Position numbers and translations under genes: made by a program
Notes under the pieces: generated by a model
Told to the model about the DNA's origin: nothing
The model's database searches: none
Seen by the model: the letters and a program-made list of their open reading frames with translations, nothing else
Assembly (NCBI GenBank): GCA_963662175.1
Contig: OY759225.1
Coordinates: 11,649,601 to 11,713,600 of the forward strand
Length of the DNA stretch: 64,000 nt
Direction of reading: 5' to 3'
From: Aradus depressus
Taxonomy: Eukaryota > Arthropoda > Insecta > Hemiptera > Aradidae
In this document: positions 43,182 to 54,242 of the stretch, in pieces
How positions within the stretch are numbered: position 1 is the stretch's first letter
Layout: every line of letters starts with the position of its first letter

Positions 43182-44178
43182 TAGGGGTGGGTATCGATTA
43201 ACCGATCAATCGAAATAATCGATGTTTTGGTAAAATAATATGTTGTTTTTTAATCGATGTCATGTGGGTTCGATTAATCGGATAATCGATGATTATTTAA
43301 CGATTATTAAATTTTTAATTAAAATTACAACTCATCCGAGAAACAGGAGAAAAAAAAGAAAAATGAATTAATTATAATTCATCCGAAGTGCAACTCGCCT
43401 AAAAAAGTGGGAGGAGACTATCGTATCGACTATCGATACAACACAGTGCCTCTGTGGTGAACTGGTGATAAGTAAAAACTAACCTTCTAATAGTTCTACT
43501 TCTAATTCTAATTTCTAATCATTTGTGTTTTGTCATTTGTGATTGACTGATTGTATTAACTTTTGTTTGTGCGTTCGCCTTGTGCCACTCGGTGTTCTTT
43601 TTTTTTTTATTAGTTAACTTTATTAGTTAAAAGAAGATGCCTTCCAAAAGTGTGGTTTGGCAGCATTTTGAGAAGGAGAATAACCATGCTAAGTGTCGGC
43701 ATTGTGGAGTTAAAATAAAAACATGTGGGAACACGACCAACTTAAAAAACCACCTGGAGCACAAACATCCCAAAATTGGCATGAAGAGGCCTGCACAACT
43801 GAAAGAGACGGAGGCTCCTGCCAGTAAAAAAGATAAATTATCTGCCACTGCAAGTTTTTATTTTCTTAAGGACATAGAAGACCAATATTGGTGTTGATTT
43901 TTTTTTATTTATTTAATTTTTTTGTTTTGTAACATATATGTATATATATATGTATACATATACATATATTTATATATATATATATATGTATGTATAAAAT
44001 ATGTAAATAAAAGCCATTTTTTACTTGGACTTCGGAGTAAGTGGTTTTAATCTTCCAAAATGAAGCGAAATTTTATTTTAAACGATTAATCGATTATTTA
44101 ACCAACAATTAATAAGTGTATCGATTAATTAGTAATAATGTCATTATTCTATGTTTTGTTGGTCGATACCCATCCCTA
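43182..44178 (+). mobile_element. hAT element retaining only a BED-finger ORF
   Basis: Ends TAGGGGTGGGTATCGA and reverse complement of TAGGGATGGGTATCGA, with exact 8-bp duplications ATTGCTGC (43174-43181 and 44179-44186). Subterminal CGATTAATCGA motifs fill both sides. At 997 bp it lacks the catalytic body but keeps an intact N-terminal ORF. Confidence 0.95.
43637..43897 (+). CDS. Intact 86-residue BED zinc-finger protein within a hAT element
   Basis: Residues 5-40 form a BED finger: VWQHFEKE, then CRHC (zinc ligands), an NTTNLKNHLEHKHP helix with His ligands. A basic KRPAQLKE...KKDK linker follows, and the ORF closes with FLKDIEDQYWC. This corresponds to the DNA-binding N-terminus of a ZBED-like transposase cut off before the RNase-H fold. 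The start context (AAGAAGATGC) is good and there are no stops or frameshifts, unlike the relic at 20044. It might be a DNA-binding-only protein or simply a young deletion product. Confidence 0.65.
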   Translation: MPSKSVVWQHFEKENNHAKCRHCGVKIKTCGNTTNLKNHLEHKHPKIGMKRPAQLKETEAPASKKDKLSATASFYFLKDIEDQYWC

Positions 44179-44206
44179 ATTGCTGCAGACCCTATGGCGA
44201 AGGCGA

Positions 44207-44393
44207 GTAGAGATGGGCGATAGTCGATAATTGGCCATTATCGATAGTCCGATATCTCGTTAAAAAAAAACCCTACCCTAAGTGAATAATCCTGATTTGG
44301 CAAATTTAGAACTCTCACACTAGTGTTAGACTCATGTTCAGTAACGAAATCGTGCTTGGTAGTAGGCGATATGACCTCATAGTTAAAGCATAT
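44207..44393 (+). repeat. hAT end fused to SINE 3' fragment
   Basis: TAGAGATGGGCGATAGTCGA (44207-44226) resembles the TAGGG.TGGG hAT ends nearby. From about 44255 the sequence is SINE body (CTCGTTAAA ... TAGTAGGCGATATGACC). Confidence 0.55.
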
Positions 44394-44459
44394 AAGTAGG
44401 GTTCCCACCCGTACTTTATTATAAAGTACGTTATTTCGGGTAATTGTAGTCTATACTTT

Positions 44460-45297
44460 AGAGGATGTCCTTAAATTACGTAACGCAAAATTGTCCAAAT
44501 TTGAATACCCACCCCTCCCCCTCTAACGGAAACCTACCCCCCCCCCCCTCTAAAAAAATCTAATAAAAATTGTTAAATCCAGTATGTTCTATAAGTGTAT
44601 TAAATACATAAACAAAATGGAAAAAAAACTTACTTTAGACCAAAAAGAAATAAGTGTCGATTTCTTTTGTTGACTAATTCTCGTCAGTTCCTGAATTTTG
44701 TCCTTTACAAGTTCAACAAAATGTTCTTGTTTTTAAATAGAACTCCACATTTCTACAACATCCTGTTGAACCTTTTGTTTTGTTTTATCGGGATACGCAT
44801 TTTGATAGCACTTGATCCAATTGTTGTACAACTTTTCTTTGTCAATAACACTCATTGTTGTCTTGTAAACTTTCGAACTGATTCGAATGAACTATATGTA
44901 AACGAACCAAGTCACGTTTGTCGTTATGCATGTCACCAAAAAAAAACCCTATTCAAAACATACGCGAAATTTGAATGGTTTTATAAATCACCATAAGAAA
45001 TTTGAATATTTTATGATCAATTGACATGTTTGTGTATTTTCATTTTAAAATTTGTTTTTTTGGTAGTTTAATTTTTTTATCATATCACTAAAATGTGGCA
45101 AAATATCAAAAAGTTATAGGTATTATTTCTCGAAAAATTATCTGAAAATGAATCATTTATTTGACCAAAATTTGAATCGAACTAGCGTTACGTAACGTCA
45201 AAATTGCCACCCCCCGACCCCCTTGTAACGCTTCATAACGCTGCGATGAACCCTCACTCCCTCCTTTCAGCGTTACGTAATTCAAGGATAGCCCCTT
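44460..45297. mobile_element. TIR element with ATTACGTAACGC ends
   Basis: Left GATGTCCTTAAATTACGTAA and right reverse complement GGCTATCCTTGAATTACGTA form the inverted ends, each followed by C-rich stretches. A TTA duplication is possible, which would fit PIF/Harbinger, but it is not certain. The 109-codon plus-strand frame at 44667-44996 shows no recognisable domain. Confidence 0.65.
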
Positions 45298-46221
45298 ATG
45301 AGAACAATAAAATATGCAAAAATACTTTATTTCGCATGATTTGATTTCTCTTGGATTCATTTAGCATATAACATACAAAAAAAGGTTGGTCGTAAGAATT
45401 TTTGCGTAAAACAGAACGACAGATTTACTGGAGTCGGTGACGTTATAGATTGTTGCCGAATAGGATCCATAATTGACAAATATAACGAATGAATTGTATG
45501 AGTTTTTCAAATTTGTATAAATTAATTTCATATTTACTATCGATTCCCGCCACGTCAGCATTCACATAGAGAGTTTTTTCTGTGATGAATAGCAAATGGC
45601 GAGACGAAGGAAACAAAGCGTCTCTGAATCTGATAAAAAATTAATTATTTATTTACTTCAACTTAAATATAGACTGTAAAGATGCTGTGGAGCTATTTAG
45701 CATTGATAATTATTTGTTAAAAGTAATGAAAAATATATTTTTAAGCAAAATAATAAAGTAAAATATATCCAACTTTATTTTGACACAATGTACTTTTTTT
45801 TTTTTTACCTTTAATAACCAATGTATTTTATTTGCACAAATAAACGGTGGTTTGGTCTTTTTTCTTTGAAATTATCGTAAATTGTTTGTTAGAAATAAAT
45901 AAGGTGGAAACCTGTAGAAAGCCTGGTTAGGTATATAAATTGTCTGGTTAGTACAAACAGATGACCATTGTAGATGCTCTTGGCAGTTGTAGAACCAATT
46001 ATAAAAGTATTTGACTGGGTGCCAACTCACAACTTGTTGAATTTCCCACCAAGACTATTTCTTGACTTCATCTTGAGAGGACTTTCGTAAATAAATATAT
46101 GTTTGACTATAAAAGGACTTTTTTTTTTTATACCAACTGCCTTTTTACTTCACTCATCCACCCCCCCCCCTCCCCCTCGCCCCCCTTCCTCATTTATTAA
46201 TTTAATTTTTTTTTTTTTTTG
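45298..46221. other. AT-rich stretch without a gene
   Basis: Includes a C10 tract near 46160 and T-rich runs. No SINE or TIR match. Confidence 0.3.
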
Positions 46222-46450
46222 GAGCGCTATAACATTAATCTTATTAGTCCTATTTCAGATCTCCGAGCATTTTGTAGTTGAAAATTTAATAAGGAATATT
46301 TTTTGTGAAGACAAGTTTTTCGATAGGATTAACAGTTTTTGTGTAAATAAAGCAAACGTTAAAAAAAAATGGAGTACGAGACGTTTTATTCTGTAATATT
46401 GTACTTCGTCGGCCTAAACGTGATACCTCGTAAGCAACATTTTTCCAAAA
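46222..46450 (+). repeat. Repeat shared with 53931-54150
   Basis: GCGCTATAAC, AAATTTAATAAGGAA, a GATAGGATTAAC / GATTGGACTAAC block and AGCAAACGT.AAAAAAAA occur in order in both copies. Confidence 0.6.
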
Positions 46451-46829
46451 ATATTTTTTTTTACAACAAAAAAATAAAATAAAAAACTATTGATCTAGTG
46501 GGACCTCGTATACGACATAAAACGAAAAAAAACATGAAATACGGTTCTTGCAAAAGAAATGGGAACGAAATTCTGGTGAAACCTGGTAACTCCGTCAAGT
46601 ACGTTAATTCCTTACTTGGATTTGCAAACTAACTTAAAAACAATTCATGGCATGCATATACATCTCACTTAATACAAATGTCAAATAAATTGAGGTTTTC
46701 TATAAAGTTGGCTTTTTGCCCGTATGAGGTATCAGGTTTAGACCAACGACTTATTGTTTCATATTTTATTCGCTAACTAAATGAATGGAAGATTTGTGGA
46801 ATCATAAGGTATGAAAACTTGAAATTCCG

Positions 46830-47008
46830 TTGAAAATTCCTAATCCGATCGAATTTTTGACCGATTACATAACTTCCTCTATACTTCGTATAGCTGAGGA
46901 AGTAAAATTATATAGAATGGAAATATACGGTTAGGTTTTATGACTCATGCCCGGGCTTTAACTACGAGGTCATATCGCCTACTACCAGAGCGCTCTTTCG
47001 TCAGTCTC
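46830..47008 (-). repeat. Dispersed-module end followed by SINE fragment
   Basis: 46845-46905 ends in the hairpin CTATACTTCGTATAGCTGAG. 46929-47008 is the 3' end of a reverse SINE starting with GGTTAGG, the CCTAA-type tail. Confidence 0.7.
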
Positions 47009-47662
47009 CCCTATTCCAAGAAACTAACTCCACACTGATTTCCATCCCAGTAGGATGTCCAAAAGTCCTAAATATTTTTAGAATGTTGGATTTTATTCTC
47101 GGCGGGGTATGGGCGCGAGCTTTAGTACCGCTAATGAGTGACTCCTACCAAAAAATCGGGTGCGTGCAACTCCGATGCGTGGCGAAATGAGCGTGTCAAC
47201 GTTTGAGTTGCGAGACAGCGAAAGTGTCAAGAATCAAATATAACAATTCATTTCAATAAAATTGTTGAACAATATAGAAAGAAAACATTCATAAGCATAA
47301 TAGTTTTCAAAAAATGAAAATTTGTTTTACAATTTTTATAAAGAGTTTATTCGATAAAAATATTATTTTCAAATTCATAGATCAAATAGTTTTAGAATGG
47401 TGAACAATTTTATGAAGCGTTTATTTAAATCAATGCTATTTTGACAGTTATACATCATGTAGGACAATAATATAATTGTTACATGTTTTGTGAAGTTCAA
47501 TTAACAATTTCATTCACATGTGTGATTTTGATTTAAAAAACAAAGTAAACAACCTGTGTTACGTGTTACCGAAAGTAACATAACGCAGTTTTCGAACGTG
47601 GGGTGCCGGCCTACCAAATTATAAGACGTTGTCACGTCAAAAAAAAAAAAAAAAACTTTCTA
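47009..47662. other. Unassigned sequence
   Basis: No ORF of note and no repeat match. Confidence 0.3.
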
Positions 47663-47745
47663 GTTATTATGACTCATGCCCGAGCTTTCACTACGAGGTC
47701 ATATCGCCTACTACCAGAGCGCTCTGGTGGACACGAGCGACCTCT
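47663..47745 (-). repeat. SINE 3' fragment
   Basis: TAGTTATTATGACTCATGCC to CAGAGCGCTCTGGTGGAC, with the AATAACTAA tail type. Confidence 0.7.
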
Positions 47746-47944
47746 TCATTCCAAATTTTAAGTTCATAGCTATAATCGTTTTTGCGGTAAAGCGCTCACA
47801 ACTTTCCAATCACATACACACACGCACAGACAGACATCATCGCGAAAATGGTCAAAACTATCTTATACTACCAACTGAGGTTGGATTCATACTGGCTGTG
47901 GTTACTGGTATCAGCACCGGAAGCCAGTCCGTGTAAAAGTAAAA

Positions 47945-48288
47945 GAGGGCGCCGGTAGCTCAGTGGTATGCGTGCTTGACTTCTGAGCTCAAGGTCGTGG
48001 GTTCGTAACCCGACCGAGGCCCTTAGTTTATTTTATCTGGGAGGTAAAATAAACTTAAGCACGCCGTCCTTCGGATGGGACGTTAAGCGATGGTCCCGAG
48101 CCTGTACGATGTCAGGTACTCGTTAAAGACCCCCACCCTAGGTGAACAAAAATTTAGGGTAGGCAAAATTTAGGACTCCCACAGTAGTCGGGCTCATGTC
48201 CACCAGAGTGACGAAAGAGCGCTTTGGTAGTAGGCGATATGACCTCGTTGTTAAAGCCCGGGCATGAGTCATAAAACCTAACCTAACT
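47945..48288 (+). repeat. tRNA-derived SINE, full length
   Basis: Complete head, hairpin module, body and CCTAACCTAA tail. Short duplication AAAGTAAAA at 47936-47944 and 48289-48297. Confidence 0.9.
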
Positions 48289-48375
48289 AAAGTAAAACAC
48301 AAACAATAGGATCTTTCCTGGCACTTTGAACTATGACTTTCCTTCACAATAAACTTAAACAATAACACTCTTATA

Positions 48376-48668
48376 GGTTAGGTTAGGTTTTATGACTCAT
48401 CCGGGCTTTTATTACGAGGTCATATCGCCTACTACCAGAGCGCTCTTTCGTCATTCTGGTGGTCATGAGCCCGACTCTACTATGGGAATTCTAAATTTTG
48501 TCTACCCTAAATTTTTATTCATTTAGGGCAAGGGTTTTTAACGAGTACCTGACATCGTACAGGCTCGGGACCATCGCTTAACGTCCCATCCGAAGGACGG
48601 CGTGTTTAAGTTTATTTTACCTCCCAGTAAAATAAAATAAACTAAGGGCCTCGCCAGGGTTTTGAATC
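48376..48668 (-). repeat. tRNA-derived SINE, head truncated
   Basis: Reverse copy starting with a GGTTAGGTTAGG tail, only about 88 bp after the preceding plus-strand SINE. The two can form a long inverted repeat. Truncated within the B-box region. Confidence 0.85.
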
Positions 48669-49411
48669 CACTATAGTTACAAAAAAGTAAAAAATAATAA
48701 TTTGATTTTATTCCCATATAAAATAAATTATTATAGTAATTTTAGCGATAAATGACATACTTGTGGTGAAATTAAGCTTGAGAAGTGAATCATGTCCTCT
48801 CAGGAGAAAAATGAAGAATAAATAATAGTAAGACTGAATTTATCTGGGTTTTGGGATATTTTCCCTTCTTTTATTCTTTTATCCCCGCCCATTTATCACG
48901 TTTCAATATAACATTATCCCTTCGTCCATCATGTTCCGATGTACTCCATTGGTTTATGTGCTACATTATCGTTCTTTTTGTCACCAATCTCTTCTGCATT
49001 TCTCAATGTGTCTTCAAGATATATATACACTCTACTCCCAATGTTTCGATTTAACTTGGATATTTTTTTGACCACGAAAAATTTTAAATCAATAAGATAT
49101 ATGAAGGGAAACAAATTCAATGCAAATAAAGAAAATGCTCCGCAAAAACTTGTTAAATTAAAATACTTTTAAAGCAAAAGTACTTAACATTCAAGTTTCT
49201 TCACTTTTTCCGCTTTCCTTAGAGAAATAGTATATAAAAATTTATTTTTTCTCAAATTTTTTGAAAAAACTGAAGTGTTAAAGTACACATTTTCTAAAAT
49301 CAAAAAGTTGAAAATAATGGCGCATGGATTTAAAAATCATAATTCTCATTGAAATTTATTAATTTAGTTCTAGGCTTTTTAAAAAAAATAACTGTGTATA
49401 ATTAATATTAT
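48669..49411. other. Unassigned AT-rich sequence
   Basis: Open frames on both strands around 48850-49170 are AT-driven. No motif recognised. Confidence 0.3.
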
Positions 49412-49697
49412 AAGTGAGCTCAAGATCCCGGTTCGAAACCCGGCCGAGGCTCTTAGGTTTATCTATCTAGGAGCTGAAAAAACCGTCCTTCGCATCATTA
49501 AGCGATGGTCCCTAGCCTGTACGATGTCAAGTACTCGTAAAAGACCCCTAACGTAGGTGAATAAAAATTTTGGGTAGGCAAAATGTAGGACTCCCATAGT
49601 AGATATGGGCTCATAATCCACCAGAGCGATGAACGAGCACTCTGGTAGTAGGCGATATGACCTTGTTAAAACCCGGGGATGAGCCACAATAACTAGT
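49412..49697 (+). repeat. tRNA-derived SINE, head truncated and diverged
   Basis: Starts at GAGCTCAAGATC with B box GGTTCGAAACCC, a degenerate hairpin module and body to GGGATGAGCCACAATAACTA. Confidence 0.8.
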
Positions 49698-49749
49698 CTT
49701 AAAACCATTTTAAAAATTCTTTCAATTAAATAAAAGGTATTAATACTCT

Positions 49750-50060
49750 GAATACCCCCGGCTTGAAGACCTGGTGAGGCAGGACTAAACGGTTGTGTTG
49801 GAGAAATGGAGAGGTGAGTGATCTTAACAGGACAACTGCAGTGGCTCAGGTCTCACCTCCTGACAAGACTTGCCATTGGACACACCAGAGTCACACATGG
49901 ATACCTGCTGATCAGTGGATCACAACCTGGGTGCATCCTATGTCCTGTGACCCTCTCACAGTCAGCCAATATACAGACAGCGCCATCACATCCCTAACAC
50001 ATTTGCAAAACATACCAGACTTCCTAAAAACAATAAATATCTACAGAGATATTTAATATT
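49750..50060 (+). pseudogene. LINE ORF2 C-terminal tail relic
   Basis: One frame reads TRLAIGHTRVTHGYLL, and an adjacent frame continues CDPLTVSQY. RL..GHT..THGYL followed by a Cys and PLTV is typical of the region after RNase H in I/Nimb-like arthropod LINEs. Frameshifted and short, so the clade is tentative. Confidence 0.5.
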
Positions 50061-50120
50061 AGCAACCCGTTTTCTAGATATAGACTAATATACTAAATTA
50101 GTGAGATCAATAATTAATTA

Positions 50121-50472
50121 GAGGGCGCCGGTAGCTCAGTGCTATGCGTGCTTGACTTCTGAGCTCAAGAGCATGGGTTCGAAACCCGACCGAGGCCCTT
50201 AGTTTATTTTATCTGGGAGGTAAAATAAACTTAAGCACGCCGTCCTTCGGATGGGACGTTAAGCGATGGTCCCGAGCCTGTACGATGTCAGGTACTCGTT
50301 AAAGACCCCCTGCCCTAGGTGAATAAAAATTTAGGGTAGGCAAAATTTAGGACTCCCACAGTAGAGTCGGGCTCATGTCCACCAGAGTGACGATAGAGCG
50401 CTCTGGTAGTAGGCGATATGACCTCGTAGTTAAAGCCCGGACATGAGTCATAAAACCTAACCTAACCTAACC
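50121..50472 (+). repeat. tRNA-derived SINE, full length with longest CCTAA tail
   Basis: Duplications TCAATAATTAATTA at 50107-50120 and 50473-50486 are identical. The tail holds three CCTAA units plus a partial one. All modules are intact, making this the youngest-looking copy. Confidence 0.95.
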
Positions 50473-50642
50473 TCAATAATTAATTAATACCCGAACGTAG
50501 TCAGAACGGAGGCTGGTGTGATCACTGCTAGTCAGATGAAGTACACCAAAGTCGTCCATTCCTGAATGTCAACTCGAAAGAGGAAACGCTAATAGCCCTG
50601 CAGCTCACGCGTAAAAAATCGAAAAAAATGTTAACAAAAAGA

Positions 50643-50685
50643 ACTGATGATGAGAGTAGAGTGCTTCCCGAAACGTCTATAATTG
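50643..50685 (+). ncRNA. Hammerhead-like or retroelement-end motif
   Basis: AACTGATGATGAGAGTAG, then TTCC, then CGAAACGTC. The CTGATGA...GAAAC spacing matches the hammerhead core, but stem II pairs poorly and stem III is absent. Similar CTGATGA...CGAAACG ends occur in many retroelement 3' regions. Confidence 0.25.
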
Positions 50686-50882
50686 GTTATAAAAACTATA
50701 AGAATGCTAAATATGAATTTTCATGAAAATTCGATCATCGAATATTTTCCTTTATTCTTTATCCTTCCTGGAAATTTTATTAATCATATTTTCTATATAG
50801 TGATTTTTATGAATAATTAAGATTACAGGTGATTAATTTTGAGGTAGTAAGATAATTATTTTATTTTATTATTTCTTTTCAG

Positions 50883-50923
50883 AATGGCAGTTCTGGTGGG
50901 GAGACAGGTGGCCGAGCCAATGG
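50883..50923 (+). CDS. Candidate 41-nt exon of the 10762 gene
   Basis: Acceptor TTATTTCTTTTCAG ends at 50882 and donor GTAAGT starts at 50924, both near consensus. Translated in phase 0 from the upstream exon it gives NGSSGGETGGRAN and leaves two bases (GG). It is GC-rich in AT-rich surroundings and is the only such stretch found in the 36-kb interval. The polar, Gly-rich sequence fits the disordered style of the main exon. Confidence 0.6.
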
Positions 50924-51226
50924 GTAAGTCCTAATTATTTTATTTATGTAATAGTTTTATGAATGAATAGGTACATTATTAACTAGTATACAAATATACA
51001 AAGGAGAGGGTATTCATAAAATATTTTAAACATTAAAAAAGTAATAACATTAAGAATACATTTTTTAAATTGTATTAAGCATATTTACATGCGGTGCAAA
51101 CCGTAAGTTAATTTGTTGACAATTATGAACAGTAGGACAAAGTGAAATAATAGATGACAGTATGCAATAATAAGAAAATATATATAAAAAAAAAATAATA
51201 ATAATAATAATTTAAAAAGTTATGAA

Positions 51227-52017
51227 GAATATGTACAAAATAATAGTAATGTATATATGCAGTGAGAAAATATGTACAAAATAATAGTAATGTATATATG
51301 CAGTGAGAAAATATGTACAAAATAATAGTAATGTATATATGCAGTGAGAAAATATGTACAAAATAATAGTAATGTATACATGCAGTGAGAAAATATGTAC
51401 AAAATAATAGTAATGTATATATGCAGTGAGAAAATATGTACAAAATAATAGTAATGTATATATGCAGTGAGAAAATATGTACAAAATAATAGTAATGTAT
51501 ACATGCAGTGAGAAAATATGTACAAAATAATAGTAATGTATACATGCAGTGAGAAAATATGTACAAAATAATAGTAATGTATACATGCAGTGAGAAAATA
51601 TGTACAAAATAATAGTAATGTATATATGCAGTGAGAAAATATGTACAAAATAATAGTAATGTATATATGCAGTGAGAAAATATGTACAAAATAATAGTAA
51701 TGTATATATGCAGTGAGAAAATATGTACAAAATAATAGTAATGTATACATGCAGTGAGAAAATATGTACAAAATAATAGTAATGTATATATGCAGTGAGA
51801 AAATATGTACAAAATAATAGTAATGTATATATGCAGTGAGAAAATATGTACAAAATAATAGTAATGTATATATGCAGTGAGAAAATATGTACAAAATAAT
51901 AGTAATGTATACATGCAGTGAGAAAATATGTACAAAATAATAGTAATGTATACATGCAGTGAGAAAATATGTAAAAAATAATAGTAATGTATATATGCAG
52001 TGAGAAAATATGTACAA
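51227..52017 (+). repeat. 41-bp minisatellite, 19 copies
   Basis: Unit TATGTACAAAATAATAGTAA plus 21 bp, nearly invariant except for ATATATGC versus ATACATGC. The variant order is TTTCTTCCCTTTCTTTCCT (T = ATAT, C = ATAC). As 41 is not divisible by 3 and the unit lacks minus-strand stops, all three minus frames stay open for 247-270 codons. This is not evidence of a gene. It begins about 300 bp after the candidate exon. Confidence 0.95.
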
Positions 52018-52067
52018 CAATAATTATACAGAAAAATAAATGTTATTATTATTTATTTTTTCTCCAA

Positions 52068-52591
52068 TCATATATATAAAGCTGAAAATGTCTGTGCGTT
52101 GTACCGCTATAACTCACGAACGGCTTGAGTGATTTGATTAATTTTTTTAAAAATTTGTTCGTCATCGTCTGTGGAAGGTTATAGGCGTATTAGTACCTCA
52201 ATATCTGGTCCATCCCAGCATCCACCCACGCAATATTTGTAACTCAAAAACCACTGCAATGATTAATGAGGAATCTTTTTGAATAGATGAGTTTTATCTA
52301 CCGGAAGGTTAAGGTCTATTTTTTAATCAACCCCTGGTCCATCCCAGCATCCACTCACGCAATCTTTGTAACTCGAAAATCATTGCAACGATTAATGAGA
52401 AATCTTTTTGAATAAATTAGTTTTAGCTCCAAAGCTAGCGTTACTACAGTTGAAGGACTATAAGCCTTATTCCGTATGAATAATTGAAAATTATAACATC
52501 ATGAATGTACTGTCGAGGAACTGAATAGCCTTATAGGAGATATTGGGAGAAAAGTCAAAGTTCCCCGGGCAACGCCGGGTATTACTGCTAG
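52068..52591 (+). mobile_element. Non-autonomous Helitron, copy 1
   Basis: Starts TCATATATATAAAGCTG and ends with a CCCGG/CCGGG hairpin (CCCGGGCAACGCCGGG), then TATTACTGCTAG. A TC start and a CTAG end preceded by a short hairpin fit Helitrons. No protein is encoded. Confidence 0.8.
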
Positions 52592-52739
52592 ATTGCAAAG
52601 ATGCATAATAAAATTGAAAAAATATATTATACTTATTTTTTTATTTTACTATTATTATTAAAAAATGTTGTAATATAATAATAAAAGCCCAAATAAAATT
52701 ACTAAATATAAAATATAAATTTAGCTCGAGATTTCTCAA

Positions 52740-52925
52740 CATACCAGTGCATTGAGGCCATCCTCATTTCTCCAACTTAATGGAGGTAGAGGAGGCCTCG
52801 GTAGCCCGGGTGATCCCCCGAACCACCTCGCTCTATCAGCCTCTGACCAGCAGTGGTGGCAGACCGAGAGGGAGAGGAAAAGCTTAACGTGAAAGCTGGC
52901 CAGTACTGACACTCCCTAAGTAGTA
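52740..52925 (+). repeat. Repeat shared with 4335-4500
   Basis: CTCCAACTTAATGGAGG, GGGTGATCCCCC, GAAAGCTGG and CACTCCCTAAG in the same order as at 4335-4500. Confidence 0.5.
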
Positions 52926-53095
52926 GCTACTTAAATAAAACGCTAAGCCAAATAATAACTAACAGGTCACACGGCCAGAACCGCCTCAGCCTTCGGGGGA
53001 GGTTGTCTGGATGAGAATGGTCAGAGATTGGGCAAAAGGATTTTCATGATAGGACAGTTTAGAATGGATGTTTAGGAAACGGGTACTTGATGAGG

Positions 53096-53230
53096 TCATT
53101 TGGCAAAAGGAATTTTAAGGTTGTTGTGAAGGGTGAGATTAAAAACATGGAAGGGTACATCGACAGTTTTTCTTAGGACTTTGGATTGGAAGGACTTGAT
53201 ACGCTTGATGTTAGATGGCTTTGAAGAATA
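53096..53230 (-). pseudogene. Jockey-type reverse transcriptase fragment
   Basis: Reads SNIKRIKSFQSKVLRKTVDV then PFHVFNLTLHNNLKIPF, the FQSKVLR...N..LH.DL..P region after the RT thumb in Jockey LINEs. Ends at a stop at 53096. Confidence 0.7.
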
Positions 53231-53330
53231 ATTAATGAAAATATTTGAACAAATGTGCCAAAAATATATATAATAAATAAAATAAAGAAAAAAATAATAA
53301 GACAGATAAGCAGGAAATAAAAATAGCAAT

Positions 53331-53930
53331 AATAATTGTAGTTAAATGGAACAATAAACAATAAGCAACAACGTAATAAAAAAAAATTTCATTCACATGC
53401 ACGAGAAATAAATAATACCTATATAATAATTTGAACATTTTAAACCCTTCTGAGAGATCCCATATTATTAAGGTCTTGCCCCTCTGAAATTTCGTTCTGC
53501 CGTCACCTTTATTGTCGTTTTATTGGCGGAACTGGGACTGACAGTTTTCTAATGGTATCGATGAATCTTATCACCAATACGAGGCGGATGTCTATCAGAA
53601 TCACCACTTAGTGGAGAAAAAAAAAAGACCTGGATTCGTTCTGGAAATAGACGAGTATCAGTAACGAGATCTTAGGAGAGACTTGGCACCATCCATCCTG
53701 AAGACTGGGCCCCAATGTTATTAACAATCCTCGTCAGTAGTGTAAATAGGCTGGTCTTAGCACAAGGGCGGTGGCAACCTTCCCATGTGGTTATCAGAGT
53801 CAGGTTATGTTACTCGCATCCCTGCTTAACCATCCCCCACATTTCAGTCATCACTAACCACCTCTATCCCCACAATTTAAAAATTACTTGGAAATATGTT
53901 CTACCGAAATTTATTGCACATTTTTTTGTG
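53331..53930. other. Unassigned, with one distant repeat copy
   Basis: 53776-53815 is the fourth copy of the CCCATGTGGTTATC...CAGGTTATGTTAC repeat of 2226-2380. No gene. Confidence 0.4.
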
Positions 53931-54150
53931 GCGTTATAACTTTTTTCTTATTGATCGTATCTCAAATCTAAGAACAGATGGCGATTGTAAATTTAATAAG
54001 AAACATTTGTGGTAAGAACCAATTTTCCGATTGGACTAACCGTTTTCTCAGAAAGCTAGCAAACGTAAAAAAAAATAGGTTTCAGAACGACATTTCTAGA
54101 AGGTTTGGGCATGTATCTCGCAAACTAACCGACCTATGAAAAAACCTATT
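53931..54150 (+). repeat. Repeat shared with 46222-46450
   Basis: Begins GCGTTATAAC and follows the same block order as the 46.2-kb copy. Confidence 0.6.
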
Positions 54151-54242
54151 TAGTATAAAATATGTCTTTTAATTTTGTCTACAACTTTTATTTATAAATA
54201 TTTTTGATTAGGTCAAAAATATAAGCGGTATCTTATAAAGTA

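Larger units (their letters stand above)
14584..50882 (+). other. Predicted 36.3-kb intron
   Basis: Donor GTGAGT at 14584-14589 and acceptor TTTCTTTTCAG ending at 50882. Both sites are close to consensus and the flanking exons agree in phase. The interval contains no other credible host exon and is filled with transposons. The join is inferred; other exons could be hidden or skipped. Confidence 0.55.

Noticed and set aside
48851..49172. Overlapping frames of 63-77 codons on both strands
   Set aside because: AT-rich, no recognisable motif, and no conservation within the window.
51123..52020. Three overlapping 247-270 codon minus-strand open frames
   Set aside because: All three are translations of the 41-bp minisatellite, whose unit lacks minus-strand stops. 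No start context or unique sequence supports coding.
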